From NCBI RefSeq assembly GCF_003605365.2, contig NZ_QYTU02000021.1:1-60863 (forward strand): a stretch of 60,863 nt of DNA. The letters are read 5' to 3'. This document shows, piece after piece, positions 52,925 through 60,863 of this stretch (positions are counted from its first letter, which is position 1; every line of letters starts with the position of its first letter). The notes under the pieces were generated by a model. It saw only the letters and a program-made list of their open reading frames with translations, did no database searches and was not told the origin of the DNA. The stretch is from Siminovitchia fortis (GTDB lineage Bacteria > Bacillota > Bacilli > Bacillales > Bacillaceae_C). The translations under genes and the position numbers were made by a program.

Positions 52925-55912
52925 TTAATTCCCCTCATTTTCTTTGTTTTGATTCTCCTGCTCCGTATTCTTCTGTTCTTCCTGTTTCTTCTTTTCCTCT
53001 TCCTGCTTTTTCTTTTGCTCTTCCTGCCGTTTCTTTTCTTCCTCTTGTTTTTTCTTCTGTTCTTCCTGCTTCTTTTTCTCTGCTGCAGCTTTATCTTTCT
53101 CAGCTTTTTCCTTTTCAGCCTGTTCTTTCTTTTCTTTTTGATCTGCAGCAGCGGATGTTTCAGTAACTTCTTTCTCTTTTTTCTCTTCTTCTTTTGCACC
53201 AACATTATTGGAAGGAGCGGATTCACGGCCGGCAATGTCTACAGCGACGACGTAGTACGATCCATTTCCGACTTTTCTAGAGAGTGTTCCATCTGACATG
53301 ACGGAAGCAACCTTCTTTCCAGATTCCGAATACACCCGGTAGCCGACTACGTCGTGGCTTCCAGAAGGACTCCATGAAATCGTGCCGCCAGAAACGGAGG
53401 CTTTAACGCCTGCCGGTGCTTTTCCGTCATCCTTGAGAACGGCGCCTGCAGCGAGCAAGTTTTTCCAGCGTTCATCATTCGGCGGAATCAGATAGGAAGG
53501 ATCAATCGATCTTCCGAGGGAGATCCGCTTGATGAATTCAGGATTGAGCATTCCGCCAGGCTTGGTGAATTCTTCGGGTGTTTGCGGAAGAGCTAGATAA
53601 TTTCTTCCTCCTGCTGTCACGTAGCGCCCGTTGCCAAGGCTGTCATCCACTTTTGTCGGTACATATTTCGCGTTGTATATATCAGACTTCACAAGACCGA
53701 GACTTGAACATGCTTTTGATGGAAGCATTCCGGATATCGCGCAGTATGAACGGCTGACAATGCCTCCCGGCATTTTGAACCTTTCATCCGTCTTAATCAG
53801 ATCTGGAGCCACATCATAAGCGCCGTTGATCAGCCTTGCCCAAATTCCGTAATTCCGCATACTCTCGCTTCCGTCACTGGAAAGAGGTGCCGGCTCATCA
53901 TATCCAATCCAAGTGCCGAAAGTGACATTCGGATTCGAGCCGATCAGCCAGGAATCGTTCGGTCCGTTGGTCGTACCTGTTTTTCCAGCCCAGTCGGCAG
54001 AGAATTTCAGCATCCCTGGAACGGCGGACGCTGTTCCGTATCTGAACACGTCCCTCATCATATCTGTCATCAAATAAGCTGTCTGAGGGCTGAAGACGTC
54101 CACTGGCTTCACTTTATGTTCGTATACGACCTTTCCATCGGCATCCGTAATCTTGTCGATCATGTAGGCATCGATAAATTTCCCGCCATTGGCGAATGTC
54201 GTAAAAGCGTTTGTGTTTTCTTCGACGGTGATACCGTCTTGAACTCCTCCCAGTGCAGCGGCATAAGTGGTTTTATCGGTTTCCGTCAAAGTGGTAATTC
54301 CCATTTTTTCTAAATACTTATAAGGTTCTTTATCGATTGTTTTCAAATACGTATAGATCGCGGAAGCGTTGTGCGACTTGGCCAGGGCTTCCCGGGAAGA
54401 AACGAGTCCATAATATCGGCCGCTATAGTTTTTGAACGCTTTCCCGCCGACGGAAATCGGAATATCCGCCACGACAGCACCGGGTGCACTCAACCCCATT
54501 TCCATCGCCGGTGCATAGACAAGCAGCGGTTTCATCGTTGATCCGTTTTGGCGCTTAGCCTGGGTGGCATGGTTTTGTGCTTCCAATTTATAATCCCGGC
54601 CGCCCACGAAACTTAAAATCTTTCCGGTTTTGTTTTCAATAAGAATGGCGCCGATTTGAACAGGTTCAATTTTCTCTTCCATTTTTCCTGTTTCTTTATT
54701 CTTTACCTGGCTGACCTTCGTATAGCCGTAATTTTGATACTCATCTTTAATTTTTTGAAACTTATCGTATATCTCTTTATTGATGGTAGAGTGGATTTGA
54801 TATCCGTTTTGTCTGATATCTCGTTTGGCAAGTTTGGTATACTTTTCCATCAGCCTTCCGCCGTTTTTCTCAAGATCTTTTTTGCTGTAGCCGTCCTTTT
54901 GGGCAAGAATTTTAGTCAGAATCTCGACGCCCCTTCGTTCAATTTCTTCCGTAAGGTATGGGTACTTCTCGAACGGCCTTGGCTGCGGTTTGATAAAATC
55001 GGCGACAATATCATATTTTAATGCTTTGTCATATTCATCTTTCGTAATATAATTTTCGCTGTACATCCTATTCAGGACGGTTTTCATCCGGTTCAGCCCC
55101 GGTTCAAGCTGGCTTTTTTCTTTGAGTCCGCCTCCCTGGGCAAATGGGGTATACATAAATGGATTCTGCGGCAAGCCGGCTATAAAAGCGGCCTGCGGAA
55201 GATTCAGATCTTTAGCATCGACGCCAAAAATTCCTGTTGCGGCCGCCTGTACTCCCCCAACGTTTTGGCCCGTTGAGTTCCGGCCGAACGTCGTTACATT
55301 TAGATACGCTTCCAAAATTTCATCTTTTTCAAGAAACTTTTCAAGCCTTAATGCAAGTAAAATTTCTTTAGCTTTACGGTCAAATGAAACCTCATTCGTT
55401 AAAATCTGGTTCTTGATCAATTGCTGTGTCAGCGTGCTCCCGCCTGATTGGACTGCCGAGTTTGTCAATTCCTGATAAACGGCCCTCATCAAAGCTTTGG
55501 GGACAACGCCGTCATGCTCGTAAAAATACTCATCCTCTGTGGCAATCACAGCCTTTTTCACATAATCGGATACATCCTTGATCTTAACTTCTTCCCTGTC
55601 GATGTCAGACTGGAGTTTTCCAAGGAAGACGTTATCGGCAAAATAAAGCTTCGATGTTTCCTCATATTCAAAAATATCCTCTTTCATGCTGGCTGCAGGA
55701 CGGACTTTTTCTTCTTTCACAAGAGAGGCGAAATAACCTGCTCCAACGCCTCCTGCAAAAACGCCCCCAAGGAATAAGAGAATCACTGTCAAAAGAATAA
55801 TATTCCATGCGACTCCATAGGTGATCCTGGCTTTTTTACTTATATCCTTGTTATCCAATCCGTCAGAAAATTGCCTGGCACGCTCACGCAATTTATTGAA
55901 AAAATTATGCAT
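52925..55912 (-). CDS. class A penicillin-binding protein with FN3 domain and Lys/Glu/Gln tail
   Basis: This 995-residue bifunctional peptidoglycan synthase has a membrane helix (about 33-62). The glycosyltransferase (GT51) domain (about 95-280) has ATEDEYFYEHDG and GGSTLTQQLIKN. The transpeptidase domain has the SxxK motif STMK (about 456), SHN and KTGTT (about 642). A fibronectin type III-like domain (about 833-902) follows, then a highly charged tail of repeated KKQEEQKKK blocks to the end. The tail probably binds or threads the wall. AGGAGG lies about 12 bases before the ATG. Position next to tyrS is seen in other bacilli. It is PBP1-like, but I cannot name which paralogue. Confidence 0.9.
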   Translation of the reverse strand: MHNFFNKLRERARQFSDGLDNKDISKKARITYGVAWNIILLTVILLFLGGVFAGGVGAGYFASLVKEEKVRPAASMKEDIFEYEETSKLYFADNVFLGKLQSDIDREEVKIKDVSDYVKKAVIATEDEYFYEHDGVVPKALMRAVYQELTNSAVQSGGSTLTQQLIKNQILTNEVSFDRKAKEILLALRLEKFLEKDEILEAYLNVTTFGRNSTGQNVGGVQAAATGIFGVDAKDLNLPQAAFIAGLPQNPFMYTPFAQGGGLKEKSQLEPGLNRMKTVLNRMYSENYITKDEYDKALKYDIVADFIKPQPRPFEKYPYLTEEIERRGVEILTKILAQKDGYSKKDLEKNGGRLMEKYTKLAKRDIRQNGYQIHSTINKEIYDKFQKIKDEYQNYGYTKVSQVKNKETGKMEEKIEPVQIGAILIENKTGKILSFVGGRDYKLEAQNHATQAKRQNGSTMKPLLVYAPAMEMGLSAPGAVVADIPISVGGKAFKNYSGRYYGLVSSREALAKSHNASAIYTYLKTIDKEPYKYLEKMGITTLTETDKTTYAAALGGVQDGITVEENTNAFTTFANGGKFIDAYMIDKITDADGKVVYEHKVKPVDVFSPQTAYLMTDMMRDVFRYGTASAVPGMLKFSADWAGKTGTTNGPNDSWLIGSNPNVTFGTWIGYDEPAPLSSDGSESMRNYGIWARLINGAYDVAPDLIKTDERFKMPGGIVSRSYCAISGMLPSKACSSLGLVKSDIYNAKYVPTKVDDSLGNGRYVTAGGRNYLALPQTPEEFTKPGGMLNPEFIKRISLGRSIDPSYLIPPNDERWKNLLAAGAVLKDDGKAPAGVKASVSGGTISWSPSGSHDVVGYRVYSESGKKVASVMSDGTLSRKVGNGSYYVVAVDIAGRESAPSNNVGAKEEEKKEKEVTETSAAADQKEKKEQAEKEKAEKDKAAAEKKKQEEQKKKQEEEKKRQEEQKKKQEEEKKKQEEQKNTEQENQNKENEGN

Positions 55913-55977
55913 AATAAAAAATACCTCCTGAAATCATCACTATTATAGCATAAGGAAGCTCCTTTTTTCGGAGGAAT

Positions 55978-56006
55978 TTGACAAACCTGATTAAAATGGT
56001 TACAAT
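55978..56006 (+). promoter_or_regulatory. tyrS promoter
   Basis: TTGACA and TACAAT are separated by 17 bases, directly upstream of the T-box leader. Confidence 0.82.
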
Positions 56007-56027
56007 ACTTTTCAATCAAATATATAA

Positions 56028-57555
<1,528 letters not shown>

Positions 57556-57558
57556 GAA

Positions 57559-57600
57559 GAAGCCGGTTTCGTTCGTACGAGGCCGGCTTTCGTATTTTTT
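57559..57600 (+). terminator. tyrS terminator
   Basis: GAAGCCGG pairs with CCGGCTTTC, followed by CGTATTTTTT. Confidence 0.7.
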
Positions 57601-57891
57601 CTATCGTCTGTAGCCCCGGCAAAATGTAGAAGCTTTGATCCGCATAAAAATATACATGATGGTCGCAATTCGCCCTTTTTGAGTGTTCGGATCACGCTTT
57701 GCAAGCAGACATTGAATGAACCTGTTATCACAAATGCAGGGATGAATTCCCCGTTTAAGACATATATCGTGCCTCATGCAGCATGCATCCACATCATTGA
57801 TGGGGCCTTGCGGTCCGCTGCACCCCGGACCGCACCAGTTATAGCCGGGAAACAGACAAAGCCCGCGTCTTCTTTGATATATCCGAGCCAA
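57601..57891 (-). CDS. small phospholipase A2-like protein (parvoviral type)
   Basis: This protein of 96 residues is Cys- and Arg-rich. It holds the secreted-PLA2 core in compact form: calcium loop FPGYNWCGPGCSGP (about 14-27), then INDVDACCMRHDICL (31-45) with the catalytic His41-Asp42 pair, and a later CDNRF. This is the order found in the parvovirus VP1/Phospholip_A2_4 group. TTG at 57891 is chosen because AAGGGGGG lies 8 bases upstream; the longer frame to 58122 has no such site and no similarity. There is no signal peptide, so export is uncertain. Nine or more Cys residues suggest disulfides. Confidence 0.75.
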   Translation of the reverse strand: MARIYQRRRGLCLFPGYNWCGPGCSGPQGPINDVDACCMRHDICLKRGIHPCICDNRFIQCLLAKRDPNTQKGRIATIMYIFMRIKASTFCRGYRR

Positions 57892-57961
57892 AACAAACAC
57901 CCCCCTTACTATAAAATATGAAGAGGGTTGTTCGTTTGAAAAGGCAGAGGCCTTAAAAAAC

Positions 57962-58879
57962 TTAGTTTCTTGATTTGCCCAAAGATAATAGTGCAATCGT
58001 GGCAATGATGCAAAGTGTGCCCGACCATTCGGGCACGCCGAAACTGACATTAAGCCAGATGACGGATGTAAATGCCGCTGATAAAGGCTCGACCGAAGCC
58101 AGGATACTTGTTTCCGGAGCACTGAGGTATTTCAGGCTTTCCAAGTAGCAGTAAAAGGCGATCAGCGTACCGAAAATAACGATAAAGACAACGGCGCAAG
58201 CAGCCGGGATGGACCATTGGCCTTCAAACCGCCATGGAGGATGAACGAAGCTGAAGCCTGCTCCTCCAATCAACATCGCCCAACCTACGATAATGGTGGA
58301 ACCCCACTTGGTTAGAAGGGAATGGGGATAAAGGGTGTAAAAAGCCATGGCCACAGCCGAGCTGAGCCCCCAAAATAACGCCAGTCCCGAAATCGAAAGC
58401 TGGCGGATACTTCCCTGGGTGACAAGAAGGAAAGTTCCGAGAACGGCTAATAGGACAGCAGCCGCTTCTATCGGCCGGGGCATCCGCCTCATCAACACGG
58501 CAACATAGAGAGTGATCAGGACAGGCCCCAAATATTGAAGTACGGTGGCTGTAGCTGCATTACTATATTGAATGGCTGCAAAATAGGTATATTGAACAGC
58601 CAGCATTCCTAATATACTGAAAATGATAAGATTGAATGCATCCCGCTTATTTTTCCAAACAGCCCATGCCCGCTCTTTTTCCTTCCTGTAAGCGATGGCC
58701 AGCAGAAGTAGTCCCGATGATAGCAGCCGTACGACTGTCAACCATTCCGGGCTGAATTTTTCCTGCTGAAACAAATACTGGGCAACCGTGCCGGACACTC
58801 CCCAAAAAATGGCTCCGGTTAAAACCAAAGCCATACCCCTGATCCGCGAATAAGCCATCGCCGCTTGATTTGAACTCAT
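57962..58879 (-). CDS. EamA/DMT family transporter
   Basis: This 305-residue membrane protein has ten hydrophobic helices in two EamA repeats (about 12-140 and 153-295). Typical segments are GAIFWGVSGTVAQYLF near the start and CYLESLKYLSAPETSILASVEPLSAAF in the second repeat. Family members export amino acids or metabolites; the substrate is unknown. GAGGGAAA is before the ATG. It lies in the same direction as the phospholipase gene, 70 bases upstream of it. Confidence 0.87.
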   Translation of the reverse strand: MSSNQAAMAYSRIRGMALVLTGAIFWGVSGTVAQYLFQQEKFSPEWLTVVRLLSSGLLLLAIAYRKEKERAWAVWKNKRDAFNLIIFSILGMLAVQYTYFAAIQYSNAATATVLQYLGPVLITLYVAVLMRRMPRPIEAAAVLLAVLGTFLLVTQGSIRQLSISGLALFWGLSSAVAMAFYTLYPHSLLTKWGSTIIVGWAMLIGGAGFSFVHPPWRFEGQWSIPAACAVVFIVIFGTLIAFYCYLESLKYLSAPETSILASVEPLSAAFTSVIWLNVSFGVPEWSGTLCIIATIALLSLGKSRN

Positions 58880-59081
58880 CTGTTTTCCCTCGATTTCTAT
58901 GTATGAATTTCACATGGTGTACCAACACATGGATGAATCGAAAAAGTAAAAGTATGGGAGGTTACGTGTTTAGATGTAGGAAAGATTATGTATCCCTTAT
59001 TTTATCACATGCCAATCAAAAGGCTGCAACTCGAAAATAATACGAATTACTATACATCAGCAAAATCAGCAACCTTTTAAC
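58880..59081. other. intergenic spacer upstream of the methyltransferase promoter
   Basis: AT-rich sequence in which I see no gene, terminator or RNA motif. It must contain the leftward promoter of the EamA gene. Confidence 0.5.
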
Positions 59082-59110
59082 TTGACAAAAAAATTTAATT
59101 ATGCTATAAT
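59082..59110 (+). promoter_or_regulatory. consensus sigma-A promoter of the methyltransferase gene
   Basis: TTGACA (59082-59087) and TATAAT (59105-59110) are both perfect, with a 17-base spacer. Confidence 0.88.
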
Positions 59111-59137
59111 TTACATTTATTAAAATGTTTAATATAA

Positions 59138-59174
59138 TGAGATTCTCCTTGTTGGGAGAATCTCATTTTTTTTT
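59138..59174 (+). terminator. leader terminator (attenuator) between promoter and start codon
   Basis: TGAGATTCTCC (59138-59148) pairs perfectly with GGAGAATCTCA (59155-59165) around TTGTTG, then nine Ts, then the GGAGG ribosome binding site at 59175-59179. It lies only about 20 bases after the expected transcription start. Confidence 0.85.
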
Positions 59175-59189
59175 GGAGGATGGTACTGT

Positions 59190-60104
59190 ATGAATGAAAG
59201 TGAACCCAGTTTAACTTCATTAATTTCTGCATTCGGCAGAGCGTATCACAGTCAATTTGATACACCCAAAATTTTTAATGACTTTATAGCAAAAGATTTA
59301 ATCTCCCTAAAGGAATTCAACGACATCAAAGAAAATATGGTGCAAGGCATACAATTTTTCAATAAAGATATAGCGGAACAATTCGAAGGCCGGACGGAAG
59401 AAATATTAAAATGGATTACACAAATTCAATTGTCGCCAACGCCTTTGGCTCGCGCTGCGTATTGTGAAAAAGTATTGCTTAACGAAATTAGACTGGGAGT
59501 GAAACAGTATGTCATCCTAGGTGCCGGGTTGGACACATTTAGCTTCCGGCATCCAGGATTAGAACATACCCTGAAAATCTTTGAAGTTGATCACCCTTCA
59601 ACGCAACAATTTAAAAAGAAAAGATTAGAAGAAGCCGGTTTAGAAATACCAAAAAATCTTCATTTTGTTCCAATGGATTTCACCAGTAAGTTTTCCTATC
59701 AAAGTCTTGTGGATAAAGGGTTTGATAAATCAAAAACCTTCTTTAGTCTTCTGGGTGTTTCTTATTATTTAACGAAAGCGGAACTATCAAGCCTGATTAA
59801 CCAATTATTTTCCGAACTGCCTGAAGGAAGCTCCATTGTTTTCGATTATGCAGATGAAAGATTATTCGAAGAGAAAGGGATCTCCAACAGAGTGGATAAT
59901 ATGGTGAAAATGGCTGCGGCCGGCGGAGAGCCGATGAAATCTTGTTTTTCATATTTTGAAATTGAGAATATGTTGGCAAATTCAAGCTTGCTCATCTATG
60001 AACATTTATCCCCGGATGATATTAACGGCCTTTATTTTCTCAATCGAAAAGATTACCTGACAGCCTTCGAAACGATTCATTATATTCATGCAGTAAAAAA
60101 ATAG
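59190..60104 (+). CDS. class I SAM-dependent methyltransferase (LCM/PpmC-like family)
   Basis: This 304-residue methyltransferase of the leucine carboxyl methyltransferase-like family, often annotated as polyketide O-methyltransferase, has LARAAYCEKVLLNEIRLG, then the SAM loop QYVILGAGLDTFSFR (about 107-120), then IFEVDHPSTQQFKKKRL (acidic Asp about 134), VPMDF and the conserved LLGVSYYLTKAEL. GGAGG precedes the ATG. Expression must pass the leader terminator. Base composition looks more AT-rich than its neighbours. The substrate is unknown; B. subtilis YktD is a distant comparison. Confidence 0.85.
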   Translation: MNESEPSLTSLISAFGRAYHSQFDTPKIFNDFIAKDLISLKEFNDIKENMVQGIQFFNKDIAEQFEGRTEEILKWITQIQLSPTPLARAAYCEKVLLNEIRLGVKQYVILGAGLDTFSFRHPGLEHTLKIFEVDHPSTQQFKKKRLEEAGLEIPKNLHFVPMDFTSKFSYQSLVDKGFDKSKTFFSLLGVSYYLTKAELSSLINQLFSELPEGSSIVFDYADERLFEEKGISNRVDNMVKMAAAGGEPMKSCFSYFEIENMLANSSLLIYEHLSPDDINGLYFLNRKDYLTAFETIHYIHAVKK

Positions 60105-60190
60105 AGTTCCCAAATGGATGCGACTTAGTAGTTCAACCCTGCTACTCATGGTAGACTCTCTGTAAAAGGGCACAAGAGGAGGAGTCGAAC

Positions 60191-60863
60191 ATGGGTAAAT
60201 TACAAGGAAAGACAGCTGTAATCACAGGGGCAAGCAGCGGAATTGGTGCGGCGATTGCCAAGGAACTAGCTGGCGAGGGGGCCAATGTGGTTCTGGCCGC
60301 CCGCCGAACAGATAAACTGAATGAAATGGAGCAAGAAATCAATCGGCAGGGAAGCGGAAAAGCACTTGCCGTGAGAACAGACATGGCGAACAGAGATGAG
60401 GTAGAGGGATTGGTTAGAACAGCGTCAGAAGCATTCGGAAATGTTGATATTTTTATTAATAATGCAGGCCAGATGCTGTCAGCGACCGTACAGGAAGGAA
60501 AAGTCGAAGAATGGGAGCAGATGATTGATGTGAACGTCAAGGGTGTGCTGTACGGAATCAATGCAGTATTGCCTTCCATGCTTGAGCGCTCAAGCGGCCA
60601 CATCGTCAATATCGCTTCCGTTTCCGGATTGGAAGTTACAAAAATGAGTACAGTTTACAGTGCAACCAAATTTGCGGTCCGTGCGATCTCCACGGGATTG
60701 GAGAAAGAGTTGGCCAGAACCGGCGTCCGCGTCACCAATATCTCCCCGGGGATGGTGGACACCCGATTAAGCAAAAGCGTGTCCGAACGTAAAAAACTGG
60801 AAGCGCGGGATATCGCAAAAGCCGTAGTATATGCGGTTACCCAGCCTGATTATGTGAATGTCA
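60191..60863 (+). CDS. short-chain dehydrogenase/reductase, cut by window end
   Basis: The first 224 residues of a classical SDR run off the window without a stop. The cofactor motif is TGASSGIG (12-19), followed by ARRTDK, which has the basic residues expected for NADPH. The structural INNAG is at about 89-93. The active site Ser (IVNIASVSG) and YSATK (Tyr about 156, Lys about 160) are present, then SPGMVDT. It is close to the YdfG/serine 3-dehydrogenase type, but the substrate cannot be stated. GAGGAGGAG is 6 bases before the ATG. No terminator is seen between it and the methyltransferase gene. Confidence 0.9.
   Translation, partial: MGKLQGKTAVITGASSGIGAAIAKELAGEGANVVLAARRTDKLNEMEQEINRQGSGKALAVRTDMANRDEVEGLVRTASEAFGNVDIFINNAGQMLSATVQEGKVEEWEQMIDVNVKGVLYGINAVLPSMLERSSGHIVNIASVSGLEVTKMSTVYSATKFAVRAISTGLEKELARTGVRVTNISPGMVDTRLSKSVSERKKLEARDIAKAVVYAVTQPDYVNV

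Noticed and set aside
52900-53300. Lys/Arg-rich and Phe/Leu-rich frames around the penicillin-binding protein tail
   Set aside because: They are shadows of the repetitive KKQEEQ-coding DNA read in other frames.
59125-59193. Leader peptide of 22 codons in the methyltransferase leader
   Set aside because: The frame is open and ends on the gene's start codon, but there is no ribosome binding site before its ATG, so it is mentioned only as a possibility and not annotated.
60142-60609. 155-residue minus-strand frame at the right end
   Set aside because: It is antisense to a clear SDR gene on the plus strand with a ribosome binding site and all family motifs.

Overview
The window comes from the chromosome of an endospore-forming member of the Bacillaceae. 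Its gene order follows the B. subtilis yt* region: mnmM/ytqB, ytzC, leuS, ytwF, cse60, ytfP, murJ, rsuA, ytzE, ythPQ, pepV, thpR, ytmP, ytnP, ytzB, ytoP, ytoQ, ytpP, ytpQ, ytpR, sftA, murC, ytxGH, ccpA, acuCBA/acsA, tyrS. Sporulation markers (Cse60, a YhcN-type lipoprotein), T-box leaders, strong AGGAGG-type ribosome binding sites and many TTG starts fit this. I saw no tRNA, rRNA, CRISPR array, intact transposase or prophage. The exact species cannot be named from the sequence.

Layout. 1-2.7 kb is accessory: a frameshifted HEAT-like gene, an Rpn-family nuclease, and a PemK/MazF toxin with an unassigned partner. 3-7 kb: mnmM, ytzC and leuS behind a leucine T-box. 7-12 kb: rhodanese, cse60, flavoprotein, lipid II flippase and RsuA. 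12-20.4 kb: ytzE, an EcsAB-like ABC pair, then a pepV-dat-thpR operon and ytmP, ytnP; trmB and ytzH, often found here, are absent. 20.4-29.8 kb: ytzB, ytoP, a DUF84 NTPase, ytoQ, a TPP-riboswitch-controlled pyrimidine ABC transporter, a PTS IIC-like membrane protein, ytpPQR and a universal stress protein.

29.8-34.4 kb looks inserted relative to the B. subtilis order: a fosB 3' remnant, an unknown membrane protein and a complete sigY-yxlCDEFG operon with a recognisable autoregulatory promoter. 34.5-45.7 kb: a D-2-hydroxyacid dehydrogenase, a 52-bp tandem repeat, a YciI protein, two copies of a dispersed repeat, a spore lipoprotein, sftA, nicotinate phosphoribosyltransferase, murC, ytxGH, a third long repeat and ccpA. 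45.7-50.1 kb: acuCBA diverging from acsA, with a possible CcpA site between them. 50.2-52.8 kb: a MerR regulator and ABC exporter. 52.9-57.6 kb: a class A penicillin-binding protein and T-box-controlled tyrS. 57.6-60.9 kb: a small parvovirus-type phospholipase A2, an EamA transporter, a methyltransferase behind a leader terminator, and an SDR cut by the window end.

Themes. Growth genes are run by RNA switches (two T-boxes, one TPP riboswitch). ccpA sits beside its likely targets acuABC and acsA. Cell wall synthesis is represented by murJ, murC, dat and the penicillin-binding protein. The signals most worth a second look are the terminator between promoter and start codon of the methyltransferase gene (59.1 kb), a dispersed repeat whose same end lies next to stop codons, the MerR operator/exporter cassette, the small phospholipase, and the 52-bp repeat array. 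None is proven to be a new system.
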